A stretch of 64,000 nucleotides of DNA from positions 1-64,000 of the forward strand of contig DAOMGE010000003.1 in assembly GCA_035430165.1 (NCBI GenBank), given 5' to 3'. The stretch is from UBA7239 sp035430165. GTDB taxonomy: Bacteria > Pseudomonadota > Gammaproteobacteria > Pseudomonadales > UBA7239. The translations under genes were made by a program, and so were the position numbers. Every line of letters starts with the position of its first letter. Position 1 is the stretch's first letter. Below are positions 7,500-16,367 of this stretch, one piece after another. The notes beneath the pieces are model-generated. The model was not told where the DNA came from and searched no databases. It saw nothing but the letters and a program-made list of their open reading frames with translations.

Positions 7500-9722
7500 A
7501 TGGCGTTTTTTTTACGGAAAAAAATCACGGAAATTCGCGCCATTGTCGCCCTGGGGCTGACAATCACGTTTGTGATTGCTGTTGGCGAGTTTTCGACCGG
7601 TTTTGGTGCGCGTGTGATGCAGCGGCTGGATTTGCTGATGTACGACCTGCGCTTCCAGTTGCTGCTGCCCTACACCAGCCACGTGCCCTCGGCGCAGCGG
7701 ATTGTCATCATCGACCTGGATGAGCGCAGCCTGAAAGAGGTCGGCCACTGGCCGTGGAGTCGCAAGACCGTCGCGCAACTGGTAGACAAACTGGCGGCCG
7801 CCGGGGTCGTGAGTGTCACCTTCGACGTGGTGTTTTCCGAGCCTGAACCGAATATGGCACAGGAAATCGGGCAGTCCAGCGAGGCTGCCCCTATCGCCAG
7901 GCAGCTGCAACAGCTGGCCCCCCGGTTTGATTACGACCAGCAGATGGCGGGCAGCATCAGCAAGCTGGATGTGACCCTGGGTTATATCCTGCACCACGAG
8001 GCGTTTGTCAGTGGTGAGATGCCACCTGGCAATATTGATATGGCCCCCGAGTTGGTCAGGCAGAGCAAGCTCGACCAGTACGCCGGGCACACGGTGAATA
8101 TTCCCGTCTTGCGGGAGGCGGCCCGTGGACAGGGGTATATCAACGGGGATCCGGATGACGATGGTATTGTGCGGCGCGCGCCCCTGGTGCTGCGACACGA
8201 TGACCAGCTCTATCCCAGCCTGGCACTGCAGACGGCCATGACCTATCTGTTGATTGACCGGATCACACCGGAATTCATCACCGACAACGGACAGGTGTTG
8301 ATGCAAAGCCTGAAGCTGGGTGACAAGCAGATCCACACCGATGAAAAAGGCCAGATGCTGGTGCCTTATCGCGGGCGGCGCGGCAGTTTCCCCTACATCT
8401 CCGCCGTGGATGTCTTGCGCGGCACGGCGGATGCCAGCGTGCTCAGCGGCAGTATCGCGATGGTGGGCACCTCGGCGGTGGGACTCGTTGATTTACGGAC
8501 CACACCGATGGGTGCGATGTATCCGGGTATCGAGAGCCAGGCCACCATCGTGGATGCGCTGTTGCGGGGTGAAGCACCCTACAAGCCCGATTACGCCATG
8601 GGTGCCAGTTTTGCCGGCATCGTGGGGATGGGATTATTACTGAGCCTGCTCTTGCCATTGTTGGGTCCTGCCTTGATGACGCTGCTGGGTCTGGGCTCAT
8701 TGGTGGTGATTACGACAGTCAATTTCTGGCTGTGGCAGGTGCACGGCCTGGATTTGCCGATTTCAGGCCCACTGGTGACCGTGCTGCTGTTGTATGTCGT
8801 CAACCTTTCTTCCGGTTTTTTCTCGGCGGCGCATAAAAAAGAACAGATCCAGGGCATGTTCGGACAATACGTGGCGCCGGCGCATATCCAGAAGTTGCTG
8901 GATGATCCTGCAGCACTGTCTTTCACCGGTGAGAGCAAAAAAATGACGGTGCTGTTTTCCGATATCCGCAGTTTTACCAATATGTCGGAAACCTTGTCGG
9001 CGAACGATTTGAAAAACCTGCTGAACCGTTATTTCACACCGATGACCGAAATTATTTTTGAACAACTGGGAACGGTGGATAAATACGTCGGCGACATGAT
9101 CATGGCGTTCTGGGGCGCGCCGCTGGATGACCCGCAGCATGAAAAACATGCTGTCATGGCGGCGTTATTGATGTTGCAGAAACAGGCACAATTGCGCGAG
9201 GAATTCCGTGCGCTGGGTTTGCCGGAAATTTTTACGGGCATCGGCGTCAACACGGGCCAGATGAATGTCGGCGACATGGGTTCGCAATACCGTCGCGCGT
9301 ACACCGTGCTGGGTGACGCTGTGAATCTCGGGTCGCGACTGGAAAGTATTACCAAATTTTACGGTGTGCAATGTCTGGTGAGCGAAAGCACTTACGCTGC
9401 GACGAAAGACGATTTTGTCTGGCGTGAAATTGATTACATGATTGTGAAGGGCAAGAAAGAACCGATACATGTTTACGAGCCGCTGGCTCTGGTGGGTGAA
9501 GCCAATGAAGTGCTGTTGCGCCACGTGAAGGCATACACACTGGCACGCGATGCGTATCTCGACAGGCAATGGGATGTGGCACAACAGGGATTTTCAGGAT
9601 TGGCAGCAGAAGCGCCCGATTTCAGCAAGTTGTGTGCGATCTATCTGGGCAGGATAGAACAGTACCGCAAAGAAAAACTGCCAGATACCTGGTGTGGTAT
9701 CTGGCAGCATACGGAAAAATAA
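7500..9722 (+). CDS. CHASE2-domain class III adenylate cyclase
   Basis: About 740 residues. Order: N-terminal membrane segment, large extracytoplasmic CHASE2 sensor domain (DERSLKEVGHWPWSR is typical), three closely spaced membrane helices at roughly 360-440, and a C-terminal cyclase domain. The catalytic domain keeps both metal-binding Asp (LFSDIRSF and YVGDMIMAFWG). It also has the Lys (DKYVGD) and Asp (LGDAVNLGSRLE) that favour ATP, so cAMP is the likely product. I chose the ATG at 7500 because the longer ORF from 7374 would run into the divergent HD-GYP gene and has a poor leader; MAFFLRKK is a normal inner-membrane start. A TATACT at 7459-7464 could be its -10 box. FecR and TPR-barrel genes follow in convergent orientation, a combination that suggests a shared envelope-sensing role. 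Confidence 0.9.
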   Translation: MAFFLRKKITEIRAIVALGLTITFVIAVGEFSTGFGARVMQRLDLLMYDLRFQLLLPYTSHVPSAQRIVIIDLDERSLKEVGHWPWSRKTVAQLVDKLAAAGVVSVTFDVVFSEPEPNMAQEIGQSSEAAPIARQLQQLAPRFDYDQQMAGSISKLDVTLGYILHHEAFVSGEMPPGNIDMAPELVRQSKLDQYAGHTVNIPVLREAARGQGYINGDPDDDGIVRRAPLVLRHDDQLYPSLALQTAMTYLLIDRITPEFITDNGQVLMQSLKLGDKQIHTDEKGQMLVPYRGRRGSFPYISAVDVLRGTADASVLSGSIAMVGTSAVGLVDLRTTPMGAMYPGIESQATIVDALLRGEAPYKPDYAMGASFAGIVGMGLLLSLLLPLLGPALMTLLGLGSLVVITTVNFWLWQVHGLDLPISGPLVTVLLLYVVNLSSGFFSAAHKKEQIQGMFGQYVAPAHIQKLLDDPAALSFTGESKKMTVLFSDIRSFTNMSETLSANDLKNLLNRYFTPMTEIIFEQLGTVDKYVGDMIMAFWGAPLDDPQHEKHAVMAALLMLQKQAQLREEFRALGLPEIFTGIGVNTGQMNVGDMGSQYRRAYTVLGDAVNLGSRLESITKFYGVQCLVSESTYAATKDDFVWREIDYMIVKGKKEPIHVYEPLALVGEANEVLLRHVKAYTLARDAYLDRQWDVAQQGFSGLAAEAPDFSKLCAIYLGRIEQYRKEKLPDTWCGIWQHTEK
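9678..9707. terminator. Perfect 11-bp hairpin at the end of the cyclase gene
   Basis: CTGCCAGATAC (9678-9688) and GTATCTGGCAG (9697-9707) pair perfectly around an 8-base loop, inside the last codons of the cyclase. It lies between convergent genes. No clear U-tract follows on the plus strand, so it may be a weak terminator or an mRNA 3'-end stabiliser. Confidence 0.45.
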
Positions 9723-9744
9723 TTCCTGTAATCAGCTTGCTGCG

Positions 9745-10608
9745 TTAGTTGTAGCAGCCGTAGGGATCCATCCTGCAAGAACAGTAGTAGTCATTCGGCG
9801 CACAGGCGGATGGAACTTCGCCATCACCCTGTATGCCTGGCGGTGGGCTGTTGATGATGTTGATGATGTCGCCGCCGAGATCAAACACGGCGCCGCCATT
9901 GCCATCGCTGTGCCAGGTTACATTGTCTGGCAAGTCAGGCACGATACCGCGCAGGTAATCGAGTACATCTTGCGGTGGTGTTGATGGTTCAGACGGTACG
10001 CCACCGCGTTTGACGATAACAGCCAGGCCGGCAACATCCAGTTTGCGTTTCACGTTACTGCCGGTGACATCCACGCCACCTTCGCGCAATACAACGGTGG
10101 TGGTGCCATCTTTCGCCACATACACATCAAAGATCGTGCCGCGAATACCGAGTGTGGCCGTGGGCGTTTCCAGTTTGTAAGTGGATTTGTCGATGTGGCC
10201 GGAAATCGTACGCAAACCACCTTGTACCAGTGACAGCACAGCTTCATCTTTCTTGTCGCCCGATGCTTTTTGCGAATAGGCCTTCACCGCAAATTCAGCA
10301 TTGGGGCCGAGCGCGATAACGGCACCGTCTTTCATGCGGACCTGCAACTGGCTTTCATTGCCGGTGGTAATGCGATCACCGACAAACACACCGCTGCGAC
10401 GGGCAAGGGTGCGAGTCTGCTGGTCAGCACCCTGGGCATTGGCGGTGCCCATGGCCGACAGCACGATACCGGCTTCTTGTGTAGCGGCGTACGCCAGTTG
10501 CACCAGTGCCAGCAATCCGGCGACTGCCGCTGAAATGGCAGTGAACTGCAGTCTTTTTAATATCTTTTTGTCCGATGTGATTTTGCCTAACAGAGTAGTG
10601 TTTAGCAT
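9745..10608 (-). CDS. FecR-domain periplasmic protein
   Basis: 287 residues. An N-terminal hydrophobic segment ending near LALVQLAYAATQEAG looks like a signal peptide or anchor. The FecR domain follows (about 75-185), with typical patterns such as RRSGVFVGDRITTGNESQLQVRMKDG and a TATLGIRGTIFDV strand. There is no anti-sigma N-terminus as in true FecR, so this is the stand-alone periplasmic type often next to CHASE2 cyclases and outer-membrane proteins. The C-terminus is unusual: after a Gly/Pro linker it ends in about 20 residues with five cysteines. The TPR-barrel gene lies 26 bases upstream on the same strand, so the two form an operon. Confidence 0.8.
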   Translation of the reverse strand: MLNTTLLGKITSDKKILKRLQFTAISAAVAGLLALVQLAYAATQEAGIVLSAMGTANAQGADQQTRTLARRSGVFVGDRITTGNESQLQVRMKDGAVIALGPNAEFAVKAYSQKASGDKKDEAVLSLVQGGLRTISGHIDKSTYKLETPTATLGIRGTIFDVYVAKDGTTTVVLREGGVDVTGSNVKRKLDVAGLAVIVKRGGVPSEPSTPPQDVLDYLRGIVPDLPDNVTWHSDGNGGAVFDLGGDIINIINSPPPGIQGDGEVPSACAPNDYYCSCRMDPYGCYN

Positions 10609-10634
10609 GATGTTGTCCTCATTCCCGTAGACTG

Positions 10635-11963
10635 TCAGAAGCTGTAGCGAATGCTGGTCTGGATCCAGCTGCGATCGTAGGTGTAGAAGCCGATGTCGCT
10701 GTCATGGCGACTGTAGCCCACCTCGGAACGCAACCTCACCGGACGTGTCAATTGCCAATCCCAACCTGCGGACAGTTGTTGCAGGGTGGCATCACGCGAC
10801 TGGCCGATGAAAAATGGCTCAGTACCTTTCTGCTCGGTTTTTTCCAGGAACACGCGTCCGAACAACTGGTGCTGACTGTTCAGGAAGTAGCGTGTGTCGT
10901 AGAAAACACCGGCCATCTGGTTGGCGTTATAGCTGGCGCCACTGTTCAGCGCGTGTTCGTTGCCCACCAGTACACCGGCTGTGTGTTTGAAATCGCCAAC
11001 CTGGATCATGCCGCCGCCCTGGGCGATGTACTGGCGCATGTCGCGCAGGTCATCATCGAATTGCAGGTCGTTCACAAAAACGTTGGCAAACAGATCCCAG
11101 CCGCCGTAGTCGTGGCCGAGCCAGTCAGCAGACAGGCTGTGTGTCTGGAAGTATTCGGAATCGCTGAGCTGGTTGTCAGCGAGCGACAGGGTGCCGCGGA
11201 AGGTGTGGCGTCCCATCAGTTTGTAGACACTGCCGCTGGCGCGATAGCTGCTGGCGTCCAGATTGTCGGAGCTCAGGTTGTTGCGGTAGTTGGCACGGCC
11301 GCGCAGCTCCATGCCGGTGGTCTCGTCAAACGGCTGGTAGTAATCCAGGCCCATTTGCTCCGAGTTGAACATATCTGTCTGGCGGCGGGCACCCGGACTG
11401 ATCGTGATGGTAGTCGGCACGAACGGATTGAAAATCGGGTCATAGGCCGGGTTGGCGATGGTGTCGCTGCTGGATGTCTGGTTGATGTTGTTGTCATAGC
11501 CAACTGTGGCTTCCACAAATCCCATCAGCCTGCCAGCCTGACTGCCAGCTGTTGCGCCCACATAGCGGTTCACTTCACGCAGGATGTCGGCAGGCGGGTT
11601 GGATTGCTTGATCAGGTCGAACTGTTTTTTTGCACTGGCCTGGTCGCCGAGCTTGTAGTACGCCTCACCGAGTGCCAGACGCGCGCTCAGGTTACCCGGA
11701 TCCGCAATCAACACGCGCTCCAGGGAAAACTGGGCTTCGCTGTAGCGCTGCTGGCCGAGTGCCAGGGTGCCGTAGAGGTAATCAAAGGCGGGATCGGATT
11801 CGTACTGCGGACGCATCTGCTGCGCTTGCTGCCACGCTGCCTGCTTGTCACCTGCTGCCACCCGGTTGCGCAGGCTGGCGAGATCATCTGCGCCTGCAGC
11901 CCAGGCTGTGGTGCCTGTTGTTAACGCGATAGCCATTGCCAGTGGCTTCAGATATTTATCCAT
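10635..11963 (-). CDS. TPR-containing outer-membrane beta-barrel protein
   Basis: 442 residues. A signal peptide ends at TTAWAA (about residue 22). Tetratricopeptide-like helices follow (about 30-130, e.g. YLYGTLALGQQRYSEAQF, ARLALGEAYYKLGDQASA). From about residue 145 the chain turns into alternating aromatic strands and ends in IQTSIRYSF; the terminal Phe is the usual outer-membrane insertion signal. The TPR-plus-barrel plan recalls surface lipoprotein assembly modifiers (Slam/DUF560), and GFVEATVGYDNNIN resembles the first strand of that family, but I cannot confirm family membership. It is the first gene of the pair with FecR and probably an export or sensing partner. Confidence 0.75.
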   Translation of the reverse strand: MDKYLKPLAMAIALTTGTTAWAAGADDLASLRNRVAAGDKQAAWQQAQQMRPQYESDPAFDYLYGTLALGQQRYSEAQFSLERVLIADPGNLSARLALGEAYYKLGDQASAKKQFDLIKQSNPPADILREVNRYVGATAGSQAGRLMGFVEATVGYDNNINQTSSSDTIANPAYDPIFNPFVPTTITISPGARRQTDMFNSEQMGLDYYQPFDETTGMELRGRANYRNNLSSDNLDASSYRASGSVYKLMGRHTFRGTLSLADNQLSDSEYFQTHSLSADWLGHDYGGWDLFANVFVNDLQFDDDLRDMRQYIAQGGGMIQVGDFKHTAGVLVGNEHALNSGASYNANQMAGVFYDTRYFLNSQHQLFGRVFLEKTEQKGTEPFFIGQSRDATLQQLSAGWDWQLTRPVRLRSEVGYSRHDSDIGFYTYDRSWIQTSIRYSF

Positions 11964-12023
11964 GCCCGAACTCCTCGTCTGTGTTAATAAAAAATCTAAT
12001 GGAAACTGTTTACCTGATGTGTA

Positions 12024-12800
12024 CTAGCTGTGCTGTGCATTGCCCGCGTCCAGGAATGCCGGTTTTTCGCCGCCGCCATGTACCAACAGGCTGCTGCCGC
12101 TAATGTAGGAAGCCATGGGGGATGCCAGGAAAACACAGGCATTGCCAATGTCTTCCGGAGTGGCCAGTCGATTCAGGGGCACGGTGGCTTCAACCGCAGC
12201 AATGCCCTGATCGTCCCCGTAATGCAAATGCGCCTGCTCGGTGCGAATCATGCCACAGGTCACGCCCACCACGCGAACTTTCGGCGCCCACTCCACGGCG
12301 AGTGAACGCGTCAGGTTCAGCAAGCCGGCCTTGGCTGCGCCGTAGGCAGCCGTGCCAGGTGAGGGTCGTTCGCCAGAAACGCTGGCGATATTCACAATCA
12401 CACCGCCTTCCGCCTGTTGCTGCATGATGCGGTTGGCAGCTTGCGCAAAATTCAGCGGTGCCAGCAGGTTAAGCGCAATAATCTTTTCCGAAAACCGCGG
12501 ACTCGCTGTGGCGGCATCGGTATGCGGCGCACCACCCGCATTATTGACCAGCACATCCAGTCGGCCAAAGGTCGTTTTGGCATATTCCGCGACTTTGTTG
12601 ATCTGTTCGACATCACGTACATCTGCGGCAACAAAATACGCCTGGTTGCCGTTCACAGCAGGCAGGGATTCCAGCTCGCTGCGGCTGCAGATAATGACCG
12701 TAGCGCCGCGCGCCAGAAAGCATCGGGTAATGCCCAGGCCAACACCTTTGCCGCCGCCGGTGATAACAACCACTTTGCCTTTGAAATCGAGTTCGTTCAT
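12024..12800 (-). CDS. Short-chain dehydrogenase/reductase
   Basis: 258 residues, the classical SDR length. The nucleotide-binding loop is TGGGKGVG near the N-terminus; the NNAG motif is at LVNNAGGAPHTD; the catalytic Ser and Tyr/Lys are in NIASVSG and YGAAKAG. It probably oxidises or reduces a hydroxyl on a CoA-linked or lipid intermediate, using NAD(P). It lies 32 bases downstream of the enoyl-CoA hydratase gene on the same strand, so the pair suggests successive beta-oxidation-like steps. The substrate cannot be told from sequence alone. Confidence 0.85.
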   Translation of the reverse strand: MNELDFKGKVVVITGGGKGVGLGITRCFLARGATVIICSRSELESLPAVNGNQAYFVAADVRDVEQINKVAEYAKTTFGRLDVLVNNAGGAPHTDAATASPRFSEKIIALNLLAPLNFAQAANRIMQQQAEGGVIVNIASVSGERPSPGTAAYGAAKAGLLNLTRSLAVEWAPKVRVVGVTCGMIRTEQAHLHYGDDQGIAAVEATVPLNRLATPEDIGNACVFLASPMASYISGSSLLVHGGGEKPAFLDAGNAQHS

Positions 12801-12832
12801 ATAAAGTCCTGAAAAATATTTATCGATGGCGA

Positions 12833-13627
12833 TTATTTGCCCGTGAAGACGGGCCTGCGTTTTGCCAGGAACGCATGGATGCCTTCCTGTCCGTCACAAC
12901 AGGCGGCAAGATGGGCGATGCCCTGGCCCTCCAGCGCCATTTGCGCCTCGAGCCCGTTTTCATAGCTGACGGCCAGTAATTTCTTGACGGTGCCGATCGC
13001 CTGCGTGGCGCCGGAAGCCAGTTGCAGCGCCAGATCCTGCACTTCGGCCATCAGGCCATCAGTGGCGCAGACACGCGTCACCAGACCCCAGTCCAGGGCT
13101 TCTTCAGCGCTCAGGCGGCGGTTGCTGATCATCAGTTCCTGCGCGCGCCGCAAACCGACCAGTCGCGGCAGGAAGTAGCTGGCACCACCGTCCGGGCTCA
13201 GTCCTGCGGCGGTATAGGCCATGGTGAACCTGGCAGATTCCGAGGCGAGCACGAAATCGCCCGCCATGGCCAGACTGAAGCCCGCACCGGCAGCGACCCC
13301 ATTGACCGCGACAATCACCGGCACGCGCATGCGGACAAACCGGCCGATGGCGGCATGCAGGTAGATGGTGAGTTCGTGGATGCGTTCACTGATGGCATCG
13401 CCGTAATCGGCAAAGGCCTTGAGGTCGCCTCCTGCAGAAAAGAAATTACCGGCACCTGTCAGCACCACGACGCGGATATTTTCGTCCTGGTCGCAGCGCA
13501 GTGCCACATCCATCAATTCCCGGCCCATCGTCATATCCATGCCGTTGGCGTCGTCAGGGCGATTGAGCGTGATGCGTGCAATGCCGTTGGTGATTTCAAA
13601 CAGTAGTGCGGTGTAAGAAGTGCTCAT
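12833..13627 (-). CDS. Enoyl-CoA hydratase/isomerase family (crotonase)
   Basis: 264 residues with the crotonase fold signatures: an oxyanion-hole segment FFSAGGDLKAF and AVNGVAAGAGFSLAMAGDF, then GLSPDGGASYFLPRLVG. The last has Asp where many hydratases carry Glu, as in PaaG-type isomerases, so isomerase or ring-opening activity is as likely as simple hydration. First gene of a pair with the downstream SDR. Given the steroid-type genes elsewhere in the window, a role like EchA20 ring hydrolysis is possible but unproven. Confidence 0.85.
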   Translation of the reverse strand: MSTSYTALLFEITNGIARITLNRPDDANGMDMTMGRELMDVALRCDQDENIRVVVLTGAGNFFSAGGDLKAFADYGDAISERIHELTIYLHAAIGRFVRMRVPVIVAVNGVAAGAGFSLAMAGDFVLASESARFTMAYTAAGLSPDGGASYFLPRLVGLRRAQELMISNRRLSAEEALDWGLVTRVCATDGLMAEVQDLALQLASGATQAIGTVKKLLAVSYENGLEAQMALEGQGIAHLAACCDGQEGIHAFLAKRRPVFTGK

Positions 13628-13680
13628 CAGTGCGGGTGCCTGTAGGGAAAATCACATGCTAATGACGGGTTATGGCCGGA

Positions 13681-14496
13681 TCAAGCGCGCAGCTTGTCGG
13701 CTACCACCGAGTTGAGGAAAAACACACCGGCCAGCAAGACAATCGCGGGCCCCACCGGGCTGTTGGCAAACCAGGACAATAACAGGCCGCCGACGACAGC
13801 AAACACGCCGGTGATGCTGGCGAACACGGCCATCTGTTCGGGTGATCGCGCGTGGCGTTGGGCAATGGCTGCGGGAATAATCAACAAGGATGTCATCAGC
13901 AGTACGCCAACCACTTTCATGGCTACTGCCACGGTCAGCGCCATCATGATCATCAATGCCGTGCGTGTACGCCCGACGTTGATACCTTCTGCCTGTGCCA
14001 GTTCTTCGTGAACGGTAATCGCGATCAGCGGCTGCCAGAAACGCCACAAGCATATCGCCAATACCAGTAAAAGAATGCCAAGCATCGCGACATCACGCGA
14101 GGACACGGCGAGCAAGTCGCCGAATAACAGCGCATCGAGATTGACGCGCAAACCCGGCAATGCCGCCAGCAATACCAGACCGCCGGCGAGCAGTGTGTGT
14201 GACAGGATGCCGAGCAATGTGTCACTGGAAAAACGTGAGCGGGATTGCAGGTACACGAGCAACAAGGCGAGCAGCAGGCCCGCGCATAACACGGTGAGTG
14301 TCGTTGGCAATTTGCACCACAAACCGATGGCAACACCGAGCAAGGCGCTGTGTGAAAGGCTTTCACCAAAATACGCCATGCGCTGCCACACCACAAAACA
14401 ACCGAGTGGCCCGGCGAGTAATGCTGTGCCGATACCGGCCAGCAAGGGCAGCAATAGCATGTGCAGATTTGCTGCGCTCATTAAAAATTCAGTCAT
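13681..14496 (-). CDS. znuB: Zinc ABC transporter permease ZnuB
   Basis: 271 residues, almost entirely hydrophobic, with the ABC-3 permease pattern: an N-terminal PLLAGIGTALLAGPLGCFVVW, then GESLSHSALLGVAIG, a conserved His-bearing segment. It moves zinc across the inner membrane, driven by ZnuC. The ATG start overlaps the end of znuC by 8 bases, so the two are translationally coupled. It is the last gene of the znuCB operon. Confidence 0.93.
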   Translation of the reverse strand: MTEFLMSAANLHMLLLPLLAGIGTALLAGPLGCFVVWQRMAYFGESLSHSALLGVAIGLWCKLPTTLTVLCAGLLLALLLVYLQSRSRFSSDTLLGILSHTLLAGGLVLLAALPGLRVNLDALLFGDLLAVSSRDVAMLGILLLVLAICLWRFWQPLIAITVHEELAQAEGINVGRTRTALMIMMALTVAVAMKVVGVLLMTSLLIIPAAIAQRHARSPEQMAVFASITGVFAVVGGLLLSWFANSPVGPAIVLLAGVFFLNSVVADKLRA

Positions 14497-15325
14497 GCGT
14501 ACAATCCTTGTGATCGTGTGCCTGACTGTGTGTGTGAGCGTGGCGGCATGCGCCGGCTACGTTGCCATGCAAATCGTGATCATGGTCGTGATGGTGTGTG
14601 TACACCGCAATGTCTTCAGCAAATTGCTTGCCGAACAACTGCAGGTATTCCGGATGCTGGCTGACGTGCTCCGGATGTCCCTGGCAACAGATGTGCTGGT
14701 TGAGGCAAATCACAGTGTCTGTCGCTGCCATCACCAGATGGAGATCGTGCGAGACCAGCAATACGCCACAACCATAGCGATTGCGCAAGTCGGCAATCAG
14801 GCGATAGAGATCGGCTTGTCCGCAAACATCGACGCCCTGTGCAGGTTCGTCGAGCACCAGCAGTTGCGGCTTGCGCAACAGCGCGCGCGCCAGCAACACG
14901 CGTTGCAATTCGCCACCGGATACCTTGTGCAGCGATTGTTGTAAAAGATTGCTTACGCCGGTTTCTGCCAGTGCGTGACTGATGGCCTGCTGGTCAGCGC
15001 CAGTCTGTCGCAGGAAGCGTTGCACAGTGATAGGCAACAAAGGATTCAGTGTGAGTTTTTGTGGCATGTATCCGACGCGCAATTGTTCGGCGCGTTGCAG
15101 TGTGCCGCTGGTAATCGCTATCAAACCGAGCAGGGCCTTCAACAATGTGGTTTTGCCGGCGCCATTCGGGCCGATAATGGTGACAATCTCGCCTTCATGT
15201 AAGTCGAGATGAATGTGATCCAGTAGCGTGCGATGACCATCCTGTACGCACAAGTCTTTCGCGGCCAACAACAATCGGTCAGCAGTCTCGGTCGTGTTAA
15301 TGGGCTGGGTTGTTGCAGTGGGCAT
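14489..15325 (-). CDS. znuC: Zinc ABC transporter ATP-binding protein ZnuC with His-rich tail
   Basis: About 278 residues. Walker A is GPNGAGKTT, the signature is VSGGELQRVLLARAL, and Walker B is LLVLDEPAQGVD. The last 38 or so residues are a His/Asp-rich tail with 12 histidines (starting THHHDHDHD), which could bind zinc near the pump; many ZnuC proteins have a shorter version. I place the start at the ATG at 15325 (MPTATTQP); 15340 is also possible. The neighbouring permease and the divergent binding-protein gene fix the function as zinc uptake. Confidence 0.93.
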   Translation of the reverse strand: MPTATTQPINTTETADRLLLAAKDLCVQDGHRTLLDHIHLDLHEGEIVTIIGPNGAGKTTLLKALLGLIAITSGTLQRAEQLRVGYMPQKLTLNPLLPITVQRFLRQTGADQQAISHALAETGVSNLLQQSLHKVSGGELQRVLLARALLRKPQLLVLDEPAQGVDVCGQADLYRLIADLRNRYGCGVLLVSHDLHLVMAATDTVICLNQHICCQGHPEHVSQHPEYLQLFGKQFAEDIAVYTHHHDHDHDLHGNVAGACRHAHTHSQAHDHKDCTHD

Positions 15326-15406
15326 AAGCTCAAATACCATCAAGGATGGCAGTCGCGTTGAAAGCGGTGATAATAGCGCACCGTTGCCTGTAGCGTCGCC
15401 GTTTTT

Positions 15407-16339
15407 ATGATTCCTGTTTCTCGTTACCGATCAAGCCATCGCCTTGCAAGATTTTTTTGCGGATTATTGTTGTTGTCGGCAATCCCGCGTTTGCACGCTG
15501 CAGAGCCCGTGGTGTTGGTCACTCTCAAACCGCTGGCGTGGGTGGTGCAGTCGCTGGCGCCGGCCAATGCAGAGGTGCAAATCCTGTTGGCGGATGGCCA
15601 GTCACCGCACGATTACCAGCTCAAGCCTGCCGACGTGTCGCACATCAATGCCAGTTCGCTGCTGGTCTGGACAGGCCCCGGCATGGAGCCGTGGTTGCAG
15701 CAGGTTGCGGCGCGTTTGCCGGCAGAAAAAAATCTTGTCCTGCTGCCGGGTTCAGTTGATGACGACGAAGAGGAACACGGGCATGAACATGCAGCAAGTA
15801 TATTGACAGCAACCGATGTGGATCGTGATGCGCACGTGTGGCTGGATCCGCTGGCGATGCGCACACTGGCACCTGTCATTGCCGCGCGCCTGCAACGCGT
15901 GTATCCCGGCCGGGAGGCAGATATTTCGTCAAGGCTCGCGCAATTCCAGAAAGATATGACGGCAATCGATGCAGAAATGTCGGCGAAATTTGCGCCGGTT
16001 GCTGCGCGCGGTTTTGTGGTGTACCACGACGGCTACAGCCGACTGGTGCAGCATTACGGTTTGCAGCAACGCGCAGCAGTCTGGCACCACGAGAGTGTGC
16101 CAGCTGGTGCCAGGGAGCGTGCGGCCTTGCTGAAATTATTGAACAGCGGGGATGTTGCCTGCCTGTTTTACGAGCCTGAGCATGGGCGTGATGTTGTCAA
16201 TAACTGGCTCGGCAATGCAGCGAAACATGTGAAGATGGTGGAGCTGGATCCGCTCGGGCAGAACATCAGGCCGGATGCAGGTGCCTACAGGATTTTCTTG
16301 CGAACATTATCGGCGCAGATGGCGGATTGCTTGCGTTGA
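15407..16339 (+). CDS. znuA: Periplasmic zinc-binding protein ZnuA
   Basis: 310 residues with a signal peptide ending near PRLHAAEPVV. It has the cluster A-I metal receptor fold: three zinc-ligand His in SPHDYQL, DAHVWLDP and VYHDGY, and a short acidic His-rich loop (DDDEEEHGHEHA) in the position where ZnuA proteins carry their charged loop. It delivers zinc to ZnuBC. It is divergent from znuC with 81 bases between starts, so a shared, probably Zur-controlled, promoter region is expected; I could not find a convincing Zur palindrome there. Confidence 0.93.
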   Translation: MIPVSRYRSSHRLARFFCGLLLLSAIPRLHAAEPVVLVTLKPLAWVVQSLAPANAEVQILLADGQSPHDYQLKPADVSHINASSLLVWTGPGMEPWLQQVAARLPAEKNLVLLPGSVDDDEEEHGHEHAASILTATDVDRDAHVWLDPLAMRTLAPVIAARLQRVYPGREADISSRLAQFQKDMTAIDAEMSAKFAPVAARGFVVYHDGYSRLVQHYGLQQRAAVWHHESVPAGARERAALLKLLNSGDVACLFYEPEHGRDVVNNWLGNAAKHVKMVELDPLGQNIRPDAGAYRIFLRTLSAQMADCLR

Positions 16340-16367
16340 TAACGCGCATGCAGCCAGTGAAAGTTTT

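Noticed and set aside
10704..11924. 406-codon plus-strand ORF opposite the TPR-barrel gene
   Set aside because: Shadow of a gene whose signal peptide, TPRs and terminal Phe are clear on the other strand.
15326..15406. GGTGATAATAGCGCACC as a possible Zur box between znuC and znuA
   Set aside because: Only 4-base arms match, and it does not resemble the known Zur palindromes.
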